Below are positions 35,269 to 46,073 of a stretch of 64,000 nucleotides of DNA, one piece after another. Source of the stretch: Phytophthora hibernalis (lineage: Eukaryota > Oomycota > Peronosporomycetes > Peronosporales > Peronosporaceae); the NCBI GenBank assembly GCA_012656075.1, contig JAAKBF010000218.1, positions 372,001 to 436,000 of the forward strand, given 5' to 3'. The stretch's first letter is position 1. Each line of letters begins with the position of its first letter. The notes under the pieces are model-generated. The model saw nothing but the letters and a program-made list of their open reading frames with translations, was not told the DNA's origin and made no database searches. Both the position numbers and the translations under genes were made by a program.

Positions 35269-36477
35269 TTTGGTGACGATCTCCTGCTTTGTCACTCGCT
35301 CACTATCCGTGGAGTCTGCACTTGATGCACATGTCCTTGACTTACTGCTGCTGTGTTGATTTCACGAACACGACAAAAGTGTGACCCACAAACGTTCTCT
35401 TTCATACAACATTTTCTAATGTTGTACGAATGTTAACCCAGGTTACGCTTATACAGTACCGTGGAATTAATCTGTTGGAGCTGTCCATCCCTCATTCTTC
35501 GGGATTCCCAATATAATAGTTCACTTCATGTCTACACTGGTGTAAACATTAGCCCCCTGAGCGAAGCGAAGGGGCGGCTCACTTAACTGGGACAAACCAT
35601 GCCCCATCGCCGCGTAGCGGCGGCAAACGGCTATGGTTACCGTAATTAATCTCACTCACATTAATTCTTGTAATGATAGAAAAACCTGGATAAACTTATA
35701 CTTTTGAGATTTTGAACGGGCTTCCTGGTCTTGATTCTCAACCAATTATAATCGTTCCTGCATTAATCCAGTCGTCTAATTCGTGGAAAATACGGTATGG
35801 ACTTCATTTTCAGCCAAACGTTCTAGTTTTAGAAAACCTATCCCTAGGTGTTATTATTTGCGAACACACATTAATTACGGTAACCACTGTAGTACTTAAC
35901 AGGGCTTGCCTGTAGCAGCCCGCCCTGTTCACCTTACGTACGGTTATCCAGTTTAAATGTAGCCATATCTCAAATCATTTAGGATCCGAAGTTATCGAAG
36001 TCGACCAAATTCTTATCATCCAGAACCGTTAAGAAGCGCTAATTTCGCATTAATATTCTACAGCTAACGAGGACTCTATTTGTAGTGCAGCATTCCTTCC
36101 ACCGCAGATAAGTCGTCTGATACTGAATGCCAAGATCTTGGTCGGTCGTATTGCCAACAGTTGAATGATTTGCAGCAGATTTCCCCGTAGTCTATTTGGG
36201 AGGCTGGCATACTTTAATCAAGTCATCTAAATTATTCTATTTCAGAGTGTTATCCCAACATATCCCTCATGACATCCCTCATGCGGATTCCCCGCGATCT
36301 TTTATAAATTTGAGCAACTTGGCAACACTGCAGAGTCATTGGCTGAAAAGTTGGCAATAAAACCTTTGAACGATACCCCGTGGTTAAATTGAATGCTATT
36401 GGTCGATCCAACGGATTTAGCAAAATTTCCGACCGACCGACGGACCGCCCGAAAAGGGGTTGTTACAGGCAATGCAT
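35269..36477. other. Intergenic DNA with an R1 fragment
   Basis: No gene. Bases 35552-35632 repeat the first 80-90 bases of the R1 flanking repeat (GAGCGAAGCGAAGGGG, then CTGGGACAAACCAT, then GTAGCGGCGGCAAACG). The rest is AT-rich. Confidence 0.5.
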
Positions 36478-36540
36478 GTCAAGTTTATCGCTTCCTCACT
36501 TCGACCCTCTCCTTAGGAGAGGGTCGAAGCGTTAAACTTG
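36478..36540. repeat. Head-to-head inverted repeats around TTA
   Basis: CTTCGACCCTCTCC and GGAGAGGGTCGAAG face each other across TTA (36512-36514). Similarity extends outward to CAAGTTTA/TAAACTTG. This looks like two Harbinger ends abutting at a TWA target, the right one belonging to the derivative at 36515. Confidence 0.6.
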
Positions 36541-37293
36541 AACAGCAAAGAAAGTGCAAAGTCGGTCGAAGCAGATACCGATTGAAATACCGCTTTTATT
36601 CCAATAAACCGGTGATGTGGGGTAGGCGAACAGGTCGCCTGCTGCCAACATCCTGTCTGTGAACGCAGCAGCACTCAAAGTCCCACGTCTTGCTTGGAGC
36701 AATGGTCGCCTGAGGACTCTACTGCACCTTCGAATCGCCACGTACGGAGAATCTCTTTGAGTCTGCCAAATGCTTGCTCGACTAATATGCGTGTGTGGAT
36801 CTGAACGTAGTTATATCGAATCCGACGCAAAGACATTCCGAACTCGATCCGATAAGGCGTAAGCACATGCCGCGTTAGCTTGTAGCCGGCGTCACCAAGA
36901 AAATATGCATTGACGGGTAGGATAGTGCGTAAGATAGTAAAGTGCCACCGCTACCCGATCTCGGATACTGAAGAGAGCGTTGGGGCGTGGGACGCGGCGG
37001 ACGCTCGGCCATCGTTTCTCAATCCGCTTGACGAGCGCGAGAAATGGCTCGGTTGCAGCGAAGGTTGGCGGGGAACCATCCCTCAGCGTATGCGGGTTCG
37101 CGGAGGACGCGCTGCCAGACCTTGGTTCGCACCGAGAAGCGTCGCGTGTGCGGGCCAGCGCCGCTTGTCGCTGGAGCAGACGACGACTGCCACTAACGAC
37201 ACTGCCGTCATCACCGTAACCTTCCTTGGAGAGCCTAATTCGTTCTGCACTTTTTTCAATGCAGCACAAAAATGGCCATCGCTTGGTCGTTAA
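36515..37293 (-). pseudogene. Harbinger deletion derivative, split by piggyBac
   Basis: The minus frame from about 37280 encodes a PIF-like N-terminal part (VKRIEKRWPSVRRVPRPN, then RDRVAVALYYLTHY). Directly after PTRQCIF it jumps to the third catalytic region (GDAGYKL-like, HVLTPYRIEFGMSLRR, then LVEQAFGRLKEILRTWRF). The segment with the first catalytic Asp has been deleted. Its terminal repeat GGAGAGGGTCGAA starts at 36515. A matching GGAGCGGGTCGAA (reverse complement of about 41645-41657) lies beyond the piggyBac insertion. It therefore appears as one non-autonomous element interrupted at TTAA 37290-37293. Confidence 0.6.
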
Positions 37294-40200
37294 CACCCCC
37301 GCAGTCACGGGCTTTTGGACTTCTGTCTACGTTACCACATGTTGATATACAACATGTTAAGAAAAGGCTACTTTTCATTTTTGTATGACCTTTCATAAGT
37401 ACGATGTCATTCTATGAACTGCGGGAAGCTGGCTTGATCGGAAGCGATTACTTGCTCAGGTCATCGTAGCGCTATGTACACGCATGTAGTCAAATAGATC
37501 AACACTAGGCCACCGAGGTTTAACAGGAGGTATATCGTACTTGTTAGCGGCGTCCTTTTTATCAATGGCGAGCAGAGTACGATCAAAATTGCGTGACTAT
37601 GTATGGAGTCATCAATGATTGCTACGATATATATTGAAGTAGATTAGCTGACACGTCCATCATTCGGCAAACGCCTTATTCTTTCTCTTCACCTACCATC
37701 TCTTCACGCTGAACAACCTCATTCGCCGTCTCATCACCCAGCACAACCTCACTCGCCGTCCCTTCACTATACACGACATCGCTCACTGCGCTTGCCGCGT
37801 CGTCCGCACCGGCATCTCCTCCATCCTCCTCTTCGCCGTCCTCACCTTCTTCGTCGTCTTTGTCGTCGTCTTCGTCGTCGCCTTCGTCCTCGGCGGCGCT
37901 TCTTTCCTAGTCCGCGCATCTGAATACCACGGCCAACACGACGGTGTGTCGCTCTTCGCCATTTTCCACCTGACATGCCAGATTTGGTGGCATGTCATGG
38001 TGTTGCCGGGGTAGTGTCCGGGCCGAATCCTGTCACAGAGGTAGACGCTAAAATTCATACATATAATCAGTGCAAACTTGTCATCGCTCAAACCACAATT
38101 GCGTACCGCTTGCTTCCATCACTGCACGCATCGCAGTAAATCTTGTAGCTCTTCGCTCACCGACTTTCTTCCTGATCGAACACACCTTGTAATGGTGCTG
38201 CGGTCGCTTCCGAAAGCCTTCTCGAATTTGAACCCACTCAGGGAATTCTGTAAGCTTGTGCTCCACTGGAACCGTGCATGCAGCAGGCGTTGACACACCA
38301 GGCGAAAAATCTGCGCACAACGTACGAGTTAGAAAAAAAACATGTCAAGCATGTACAACATGTCAGTTGAAACTGATGAAGTATATACCTCATCGATGAG
38401 ATCTTCTGCTGCAACTTGCAGTAATTGGGACTGCAAGATCTGAAGAAACCCCGCGTGGCCAGACGGTGGTTCACCTCTCTGTTTCTGGGCCTCGCGATAA
38501 ACGATGTAAGCGTTGACAATCGCCATGTCGACGAGGCCCAAGAATATCATCTTGTAGTACTTTCGGTACCGCACTGCAAGCGGGAGCGAGTAACGCTGGA
38601 GGCGTAGTTGATCATGGACATCTACCCCGCGCATCCAGCGGTGATAATCACGCATTGCGGACGGGCAGGGAATAGTGATCCTCTGGCCACCCGGAACGTG
38701 ACGTCCTAGTTTCAAACAAACAACGAAACATAAAGTTAGAGCAATAAATGTTTTCGATAGACAAGTGTTCGTACCGCAAGCTTGCGAGCTTGTACTACTT
38801 CCAGTTGAAAGTAGATACACCGGCAATCGATCCCACCAGCGTAGCACTTGTAACTCGGGACAACACTTGGCAACCACTTTTGCTGACGTTCCACGGTCCA
38901 CATCCGGCGGTCGCGTTCCGTCCTTCGTTATAAGCGACGGCGGGGACCCCTTTTGTTCGTCTGGATTGTGCCGATGCTGTAAACGTTGCGGGCGTGAAGC
39001 TGTAGAGCTAGTTGAATCGACGTATAGAATCTGTCTGTCACAACCGCATGAAACACTCCGTCTTGCGGGGCGGGGAGGACTTCATGGAGATTGCGGATCA
39101 CTGCTGCAGGGCCGGAGTTCGGGTCTGCTGAAAATCGCGTCGACGATGCGCCACTTAGCTCGTCCGCGTGCTGATTTGAACCACAGTAAACATCAAGGCT
39201 GCACGTGTTGGATATACAGCATAAAGTAAAACAAAAATGAGTTATGTACAACATGTGAGACTTAGCAAAAAAGCAAACCCCGCGGCCTCCAATGCAGGAG
39301 CCACGGGGATACACGTACCGAAGACAGTATGCAGGTTTAGCACAGCACGTCATGAAGATCTTGGCCCCCATTTGTGAGGCTTGTCCTTCATGAACTGCCT
39401 GGTCACGTTGTGGCGGCTTAATGATGGTATCATTGCTTCGTCAAATGCAAGAACGGAGGGAACGTTGAAGCCTTTGTTGAACGTTTGCTGCAGCGTATCA
39501 ACCACAGAGCGAACCTTCCAGGCTCGATCTGTCTCGGCCCGCGAGTCAGCGTTGTTCGTAAAGTGCAAGTTTTGCATAACCCGACTAAAGCGAGCCTTCG
39601 ACATGAACTGGTTGAATGTTCCTTTCGGCACAGCTCCAATTGGGGTCTTGCGCCAATGATCCGCGAAGCGTCGCGTGTGAGGGCACAACATTCTGACTAC
39701 CAGTAAGCCCAGGCAATGAAGAATGTCCTTTGGCTTGATGTTATTGTGTCTCTTCGTTTCGCGCAGCAGAATTTCCTCTTTGTTGCAGTCTCGCCTCTTT
39801 CCAGCTGCTTGGCGTACATTCGGTCCACGAACTCATTCAGGTGATGGTCGTAGTAGCGATTGGTTTCGGTAGCAATCCGATGCCACAATCTGGGTGGCAT
39901 GGAAAGAAAAATAGTTGCAGCGGCGATTCGGCCCTCTCCATTACCGCTTCAGTTGGTCCGCATTCTCCTGTGTACAGACCCGGATAAGACTCCGGTCTGG
40001 TAGTGTCTGGTTGAATCATACAACATCATTACAATTAGTACAAGTTGTTTATACAACATTCGTTAAGAGCGTACCAAAATCCCAACCGTCCACTCGCATC
40101 TTCTTCAGCGCACCTTCGTCCTGAGCCAGTACAACCATCTCGTCTTTGGTAAGTTGGCGCCAGTCCTGTGTAGTAGTCGTCCAGTCGCGCGTCAGCTTTC

Positions 40201-41582
40201 CCATCGCAGTTTGTAGACGGTCCCTGGCGAACTCTCTCGTCATTCTTCTCTTTTCGCGAGCGATGAGTGCTTCCCCGTTCACGACGTCATCATCACCCGA
40301 AGAACAGCCATCTTCTTCTTGGACTTGATCTACGCAGGGCTGGTCGGTGAGTGCTGCAGCAGATACATCCTCCTCAGACTCTGTCTCAATATACCAATGG
40401 TCAGAGTCTGCGTCATCTCCCTCCATGTCAGAATTCAGGCCCTCGCCGACTGTTTCACGGGACACAGCAACGGTCGAATTTTCAGCAGTCCGAGCAGCAT
40501 CACCCAAATCGCCAGATAGCGTTCTGGTATCAAAATAATAGTATCACATTATACAACACAGATATGGTTAGACATCGTTGTATATACAGCATGACATCAT
40601 CCAAATACCGTGCCGCCGACGCCGCACTGTCACACATAATACGACAATCGTGCAGCATGTCAACGTGTTAACATGTTGTATATAATACATGCAAGGGGAT
40701 CACAAACCTGGTAGACAGCTCTGGTGAGGTCGATCGCGGCGGCGCCATACGCACCAGAGATGAAAAACATTCATCATCACCATCTCCAGTGATCTCTGCA
40801 TCCACGACGGGTGGGCTTGTCGCCTTCCTCGCTTTCTTCTTGGGTGGGACATACTTCGGTGCCGCCTTAGCCATTTCCGCATCTTGTAGTTGAGTAAGTA
40901 CTTGCTCACGGGCAGCTTCTCCTCGATTTTCGTCGTCCGTCACCTTCTTGCGTCCAGCCTCCTTCGCCTCGACAGCCAGCTGCCGCTTCGTTTTCTTCTT
41001 TTTCGCCGGAGCCTTCGTCTTCGTTTGCTTCTTTTGGTTAGTTATTTTGACAAGGGGGTGGGCCATGCGCTTCTTCGCAAAGCAGCAATGTAAGAAGCGT
41101 CATTTCCTACTAGAGGACGCCGATAGAGAGGCGCCGCCGGCGGTGGCTCTATCGCCTGGGCTGCGTTGACGCCCGGTGGTGCGCTTGGATCAGCGTCTCC
41201 GAAGTCAGCGTCGGTCTCTCTCCCCGTGCATGTACGCCCTGTGCTCTGCAGATAGGCGTTGGCGCTCAGCAAGACTCCTTCCTTGCAATCGCGCGAGGAA
41301 TGCCTCCGTTTCGCGACGTGTCTCCCGCCGTGCCGCCATTTCCGAGTTCTGCTTACTTCTCGGCTTTTTCTCGAATGACTCGAAATCGTCGTACCCACCA
41401 ACGGTCTGGTCACAATGTCAGTCATCTTTGAAGGTGCGTATTGTCGATCTTATGTGTGATTTTTGTCCTAACCCTGTGCATTCTCAGTGTCTTTAACATG
41501 TTGCGTATACAACATGTTACAAGAAGGGACATTTTGCCCTTTTTGGCCACATGTATGCATATACAACCCGTGAGTGCGGGGG
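37294..41582 (-). mobile_element. piggyBac-family transposon flanked by TTAA
   Basis: TTAA sits at both edges (37290-37293 and 41583-41586), the piggyBac target. The ends are related inverted repeats: left CACCCCCGCAGTCACGGG, right (reverse complement) CCCCCGCACTCACGGG. Palindromic ACATGTTGTATA-type sequences lie just inside both ends (37337-37360 and 41498-41520) and again inside several introns of the transposase gene. The element is about 4.3 kb, long for the superfamily because of introns and an N-terminal extension. Confidence 0.8.
37677..41425 (-). CDS. piggyBac transposase, multi-exon, frame-interrupted
   Basis: From the N-terminus: a basic lysine-rich exon (41066-40690), then after an intron (about 40525-40689) an acidic segment (GEGLNSDMEGDDADSD). 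The DDE domain follows with YPGLYTGECGP, PRLWHRIATETNRYYD, MLCPHTRRFADHW, VLAFDEAMIPS with a catalytic Asp, KDKPHKWG, VTDRFYTSIQLALQL with another Asp, and MRGVDVHDQLRLQRYSL with the third (about 38590). A cysteine-rich C-terminus (HHYKVCSIRKK, YLCDRIRPGHYPGN) and an acidic tail end it. Further GT-AG introns lie near 38311-38388, 38708-38777, 39205-39322 and 39996-40073. Seven homopolymer runs are one base short. Stops from substitutions were not seen, so the gene may be intact in the organism. Confidence 0.7.
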
Positions 41583-41586
41583 TTAA

Positions 41587-41657
41587 AATAAATCGATCAG
41601 TGCACCGCTCATCGACCAATCAGAGCGCGTCTATCGCTTGAAAATTCGACCCGCTCC
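41587..41657. repeat. Distal piece of the split Harbinger derivative
   Basis: It ends in TTCGACCCGCTCC, the inverted counterpart of GGAGAGGGTCGAA at 36515 (12 of 13 match), and adjoins the TAA target of the next element. This supports insertion of piggyBac into an older Harbinger copy. Confidence 0.5.
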
Positions 41658-41660
41658 TAA

Positions 41661-41675
41661 GGGCCGTTCTTATCA
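41661..41675 (+). repeat. Left TIR of PIF/Harbinger element
   Basis: GGGCCGTTCTTATCA, preceded by TAA. It pairs with 43477-43491. Confidence 0.9.
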
Positions 41676-41829
41676 TTCGGTTGCGCGGTAGCGTGCGCTA
41701 CCCGACATATGTCAAAATTCTCCCAGCGCAACTTTTCATTCTTATCGCCCCCTGCCGTAGCGTGTCTAAATGTTGCGATAGATATTGTCATTTTTACAAA
41801 CGCACACAACGCCAACAAGCCAAGAATCA

Positions 41830-43071
41830 TGGAGACAGTTTGGGATTCCGACGAAATGGATGACGACGCAGAGTTTGATTCTGACGATGCGCAAGGGCAG
41901 TTGGTCATGTGTTTCGTCATACTGAACGAAGGACTCTGTAGCCGTGGAGAACGCGTTTTTTTGGACAGCGATTGCAGTGGGGTGAACGTGTTCAGCAGTT
42001 GGAATCGGAGGGCAAATTCTATCGCACGTATCGAATGAGTGTCGTGTCATTCAAAAAGTTACTGTCGCTTCTCGGAAATGATATCTGCGTCGACCAGTCA
42101 CGGGCGATAACGCCTTCAGGGGTAGAACCTATTGCTCGAGAAATCGTGCTGCATTGTCTACTTCGATGGCTGGCTGGAGGGGGCTACTTGGATGTACGCG
42201 ATATTGCCGAGATCAGCGTGGCTTCGTTTTATCGGGTTTTGCACCTGGCAATCAAAGCGGTTTTTTCCTGCAAGGCATTAGACATGCACTTCCCCAAGAC
42301 CAACGCAGAACTGACGAGAACTGCTGCCGACTTCACTATTTGTAGTTCATACGGAGTGCACAATGGCTGTATTGGTTGTGTGGACGGGATGTTGGTACGG
42401 ATTAAAACTCCCTCGACAACGGAAACCGGCAATGTTTCGTCCTATTTTTCTGGACACTACCAAGCCGTTGGGGTGAACGTACAAGCCATATGTGATCACC
42501 TGAGTAGATTCACGTTCATGTGTGTCTCCGCACCTGGCGGAGCAAACAATGTTCGTGCATTCAGTAAAACGAGTGCACCAGGTCTCGTGGAGAAGCTGCC
42601 AATTGGCAAATATATCATCGGTGACAACGCATACATACCTGATGAGCACCTGATCACCCCATTTTCCGGATCCCATCGTGAAAACCCTCACAATGACGCA
42701 TATATTTTTACGTAAGTCAATTGAGGATCATGATTGAGCAGGCTTTTGGCTTGATGACGACGAAGTGGCGAATTATGCGTCGACCGCTGCAGGTCAAGCT
42801 TACTAACGTTGGGAGAGTAATAATATCGATTGGTAGGCTCCATAATTTCGTAGTGTCTGAGAGGCCCGACACAATTGTGCTGGATGCAGTTGACCCACTG
42901 TCGATTGGAAGAGTTCTCGATAAAGGTTATTTACCAAGCGACACCGTCGTTATTGACAGTCCTGGTGTGTCCATCATTCGAGATCGGATAGTACGCCACA
43001 TCAAGGATCTTGCCTTGGCTAGACCTCACTACAACCTTTCGAGGAACAAGAAAAACGTTAAAAAATATTGA
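41830..43071 (+). CDS. PIF/Harbinger transposase (DDE_Tnp_4)
   Basis: Starts at the ATG of METVWDSDEMDDD, an acidic N-terminus. A helical region follows (RTYRMSVVSFKKLLSLLG, REIVLHCLLRWLAGG, EISVASFYRVLHLAI). The catalytic blocks are CIGCVDGMLVRI (first Asp), IIGDNAYIPDEHLITPF (second Asp) and RIMIEQAFGLMTTKWRIM (Glu). The total is about 414 residues, normal for the family. The frame breaks only at a T7 run (41956-41962) and a T5 run (42705-42709), each one base short. No substitution stops are seen, so a functional gene is plausible in the organism. The product would cut and paste this element, probably with an accessory DNA-binding protein from another copy. Confidence 0.8.
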
Positions 43072-43476
43072 ACTTTGGTAGAAAGCATGATCGGTCGAGT
43101 GAATCGACTGTACCTAGATAATATTGATTGAATCCTTCTTGTGCTTTAGTTGCTTGATTTCCAAATGAAGGTCGGCGATAGCTTCGGGGTCGTCTTCTTG
43201 TCGTAGCTCACGACTCAGCGCATCCATCTTGAGAGTTGATTGATGCTGGCTTAGGGTGTCCTTGGGTCTTGGAAGTTGGTCTGTGAGCTCAGAGCATCGC
43301 CAACTTGTGTTAGCCTATTTAGGTTATGTTTTGTTGAAGGGCCAACATCCTATTTTTGTTAGCCAATCAAACACCTCGAAAGCACTGGACTACCGGTGGT
43401 AGTGTGCGCAACTCGCGGGCCCGCACGCTACATGTCAGACCGCGCTACCAAAAGGAAAACGCTACCACGCTACCGT

Positions 43477-43491
43477 TGATAAGAACGGCCC
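43477..43491 (-). repeat. Right TIR of PIF/Harbinger element
   Basis: TGATAAGAACGGCCC, the exact reverse complement of the left end, followed by TAA. Confidence 0.9.
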
Positions 43492-43680
43492 TAAGTCGGT
43501 TTGAATTTGTGTCCTGGATTAACTAAAAATCCGCGGATAAATTACCACTTATTTCAGTCAGAACAACATTGCTCTGTCATTTGTTGGCTGGTCGTGGATC
43601 AAATTCTCTGCACACCATCTAGCAGCACAGTGTTGCCTCGAAAGCCATCTATTCACAGCACAAGAACCCACAGCTGCCAA

Positions 43681-44604
43681 TTACTGTTTCTTCGCATTGT
43701 ACGCCAAGCTCTCCTGGTTTAGCGGGTTGTCCGGGGAGCGGCGCCACTGCGACAGCACATTGCACAAGAAACGCCGTCAGAATGACGCTAAACACCAACA
43801 TAATCCCCTGAATGAATAACTGCCGCCTTACCATCTCGCTAAGCTTCTGCTTGTACTGCGACAACTTCAAGCCGGGGTAGTCCTCCCTGACCTGCGGCAT
43901 CATGACCTCTTCGAAGGCCTTGTACGCCGCCTTGGCTCTGCGTTCCGGGTGCTTCTCCGCCTCTTTGTCGCCCACCGTGAGTAGGTCCAGCGCCGCATCC
44001 AGACTGCGTGCGTCCGTCTCCTCGCCCTGGCCGCGGTTGCGGTTGGCCTGGAAGTTGTTCTCGAACTTGATGGCCTTCTTGCCGGGTTTGCCGGCCGTGC
44101 GGACCTCTTCCGCCTCTCTCAGAGCCGCCATCTCGACCTGCGTGAGCTTTCGTTGCTGCCCCCGCTGCCCTTAAATGCCGCAAAGCCCGAGGGCTTCTTG
44201 GAGCCGCGACTGTTCTTCTTGACCGCGGGCTTAAGCGCCTCCTCCCAGGGCTTGGCCACCTCCTTCACCGCCTTCTTCTGCTTGCGGATGGCGTTCTTGT
44301 CCTCATCCAGCGCGTGCTCCTCCAGCGCCAGAAGCTTCTGCTTCTCGGCCTTCTTGGCCTCCTGCTCCGCGCGCTTACGCTCGTCCTCCTGGCGCCGCCG
44401 CTCGGCGCGCGCGTCCGATCCCTGGGACCAGTCCGCAGACTCGGCCGCGGCGTCCGCTGCAGCCTTCACGGCGTCCTTGGAAGCTTTGGCCACGGCCTTC
44501 TTGGCCTTCGCAGCCTCCACCTTGGTGTTCGTACCGCCCTGCTTCTGCCCATACTGGTTGGTCGTGGTAAATCTTGGAGTGGGTGACTGAAGCGTGAGTG
44601 GCAA
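43681..44604 (-). CDS. CCDC124: CCDC124/Lso2-type ribosome-associated protein
   Basis: The family binds the ribosomal A site and helps protect idle ribosomes and restart them. Two exons: 44604-43832 and 43746-43681, with an 85-base GT-AG intron (43747-43831). The N-terminal half is a lysine/alanine coiled coil (GGTNTKVEAAKAKKAVAKA, then ERRRQEDERKRAEQEAKKAE). The conserved core has ARSLDAALDLLTVGD, EKHPERRAKAAYKAFEE and LKLSQYKQKLSEM. The second exon supplies the family ending WRRSPDNPLNQESLAYNAKK. The frame breaks at a C5 run (44159-44163) that seems one base short; with that base the protein has about 279 residues. The intron boundary is chosen because it restores the expected C-terminus. 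Confidence 0.85.
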
Positions 44605-45650
44605 TTACCCGGAGTGATAAAGGATAAATGGGAGGGGTGTCATCCACAGAAGATATAAAAACGTGGTTTCGACCCAATCAGTGATTTATCTGCGTCTCAT
44701 TGGTGGAAATACAGCAGGCCGCCTAAAATCCGGCGTTTGGCCCGGCCATAACCCAAACAGAGCTTTTTCGCACCTAATAGAGTTAACTACATAAATAGCC
44801 CCGACTAAACTATTTTATTTCAAAAATAACCATGCATGAACTTCCTCCGTCGAACTTCTCGCTGGAGGGGATCTTCCAAGCAAAGCCGTACGAGTAGGGG
44901 GTCGCATAACCGATGAATAAATCGTGACACGGCCGCGCGGAAACTCGTGCTTCCAGACGCCGGTTTAAAGAAATTGAAACACGCGCCGGATTTTAGGCAG
45001 CTTGAAATACAGCCATACAACGTTCATACAACGTTGAAGTGCACGTCACGCGTTGTCACTCTTGAGACCTGGGAAGGAACCTTAACAATCAAGCTATGGG
45101 AGCTTCACGAGGACGAATCCATTGCTGATGACGCAGGATGAGCAACGTGCTAACGTTTCTGAGAGTCTCAGAGACTGAGACTCTCAGTGTCCTCGAGCGT
45201 AGCGGAAGCAGTACGGCGATGGTGAGAGCGTGACGGATTCCCGTCTCGGTATAATAGTTGCGGATCTCAACTACATGCGCAGTGCGCATTCCGGACTATT
45301 AATACACCGGAATGCGTAGACGTAACCCCAGCGTGGTTATGAAGGCGAACCCAGGTTAAGAGCGACGGCACACAGGTTGCGTGGTAATCTGGGTTGCACG
45401 CTTTAGAGCACACATGCCAGAACCACGACCCAAAGCGGTGCAATCACTGCTTTCTGTGTACAACCAACGCGTGGAAATAAATGCATGACGCATTCGATCA
45501 AGCAACCAGTTCATTAATACAGACTCTTTATCCAAGAGGCTTTCAGTGCTGCCCTCTTCGATCTATGAGGCGTTCGCACTACGCGGGGACGCTACCAAAT
45601 TGCTCCATCGCCTCGAAGCGATTCCCGAATAAATACCAGCTGCGGTGCTC
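44605..45650. other. Intergenic region with MITE-like element and hairpins
   Basis: No gene. It contains the inverted-repeat element 44721-44998 and two strong hairpins at 45159-45187 and 45285-45316. Confidence 0.55.
44721..44998. mobile_element. MITE-like inverted-repeat element
   Basis: GCCTAAAATCCGGCG at 44721-44735 is repeated perfectly in inverse at 44984-44998, enclosing 278 bp without coding capacity. Size and layout suit a miniature inverted-repeat transposable element. No clear target duplication is visible. It lies in the upstream region of the CCDC124 gene. Confidence 0.45.
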
Positions 45651-46073
45651 TTACGAGTAGAAGAGCAGATAGCTCGTGAGCGACGCGTTGGGCTCCTTGA
45701 CCATGAGGATCAGCAGCGCAGCCATCCCGAGTGTACCCACTGCGACCACGAGCGCCAGCACGAAGCGCAGCAGCAGCACGAAGAAGATGCCGTGCAGGAT
45801 GCCTCTAGCCTCGCCTCGGAACACCTCGACGGACTTGGCTGTGCTGCTCTCGAGGTTCAGCATCTCGTTGAACTCGCCCGACGTGCCGCTGAACGTGCGT
45901 CGGCGCTGCCGGGCGGTCAGCAAGTTGTGGAACGGCGAGTGGGTGGAGGCCAGGCGCGCGCTGCCCGGTCGGGAGCGTCGGCGCTGCGCAGACGAAGCGT
46001 CGGACGAGTCGGACGTCGCTCGGATCGGCGGCGCTCGCGGCGCTGCTCGGTTGACGCTGACAGGGTTCGCCAT
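45651..46073 (-). CDS. Small membrane protein, hypothetical
   Basis: 140 residues. The N-terminal 60 are basic and serine-rich (RRRSRPGSARLAS). A short soluble region (SGEFNEMLNLESSTAKSVE) is followed by a long hydrophobic stretch (residues about 92-128: GIFFVLLLRFVLALVVAVGT continuing into MAALLILMV), enough for one or two membrane passes, and a short tail. There is no signal peptide at the start, so a tail-anchored or hairpin topology is likely. I do not recognise the family. The continuous frame and plausible composition support a real gene. Confidence 0.6.
   Translation of the reverse strand: MANPVSVNRAAPRAPPIRATSDSSDASSAQRRRSRPGSARLASTHSPFHNLLTARQRRRTFSGTSGEFNEMLNLESSTAKSVEVFRGEARGILHGIFFVLLLRFVLALVVAVGTLGMAALLILMVKEPNASLTSYLLFYS

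Larger units (their letters stand above)
41661..43491 (+). mobile_element. PIF/Harbinger transposon with perfect ends
   Basis: An 1831-bp element. The terminal inverted repeat GGGCCGTTCTTATCA is perfect over 15 bases at both ends and is flanked by TAA (41658-41660 and 43492-43494), the 3-bp target duplication typical of PIF/Harbinger. Several GGTAGCG words (CGCTACC) sit just inside each end and may bind the transposase. The transposase gene fills most of the interior. On the other strand near 43130-43330 a short frame (MDALSRELRQEDD, then DLHLEIKQLKHKK) may be the leftover C-terminus of the accessory protein. Confidence 0.85.

Noticed and set aside
44375..44677. Other minus-strand ORFs over the CCDC124 5' half
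   Set aside because: Frame shadows. The lysine/alanine coiled coil and family core lie in the chosen frame.
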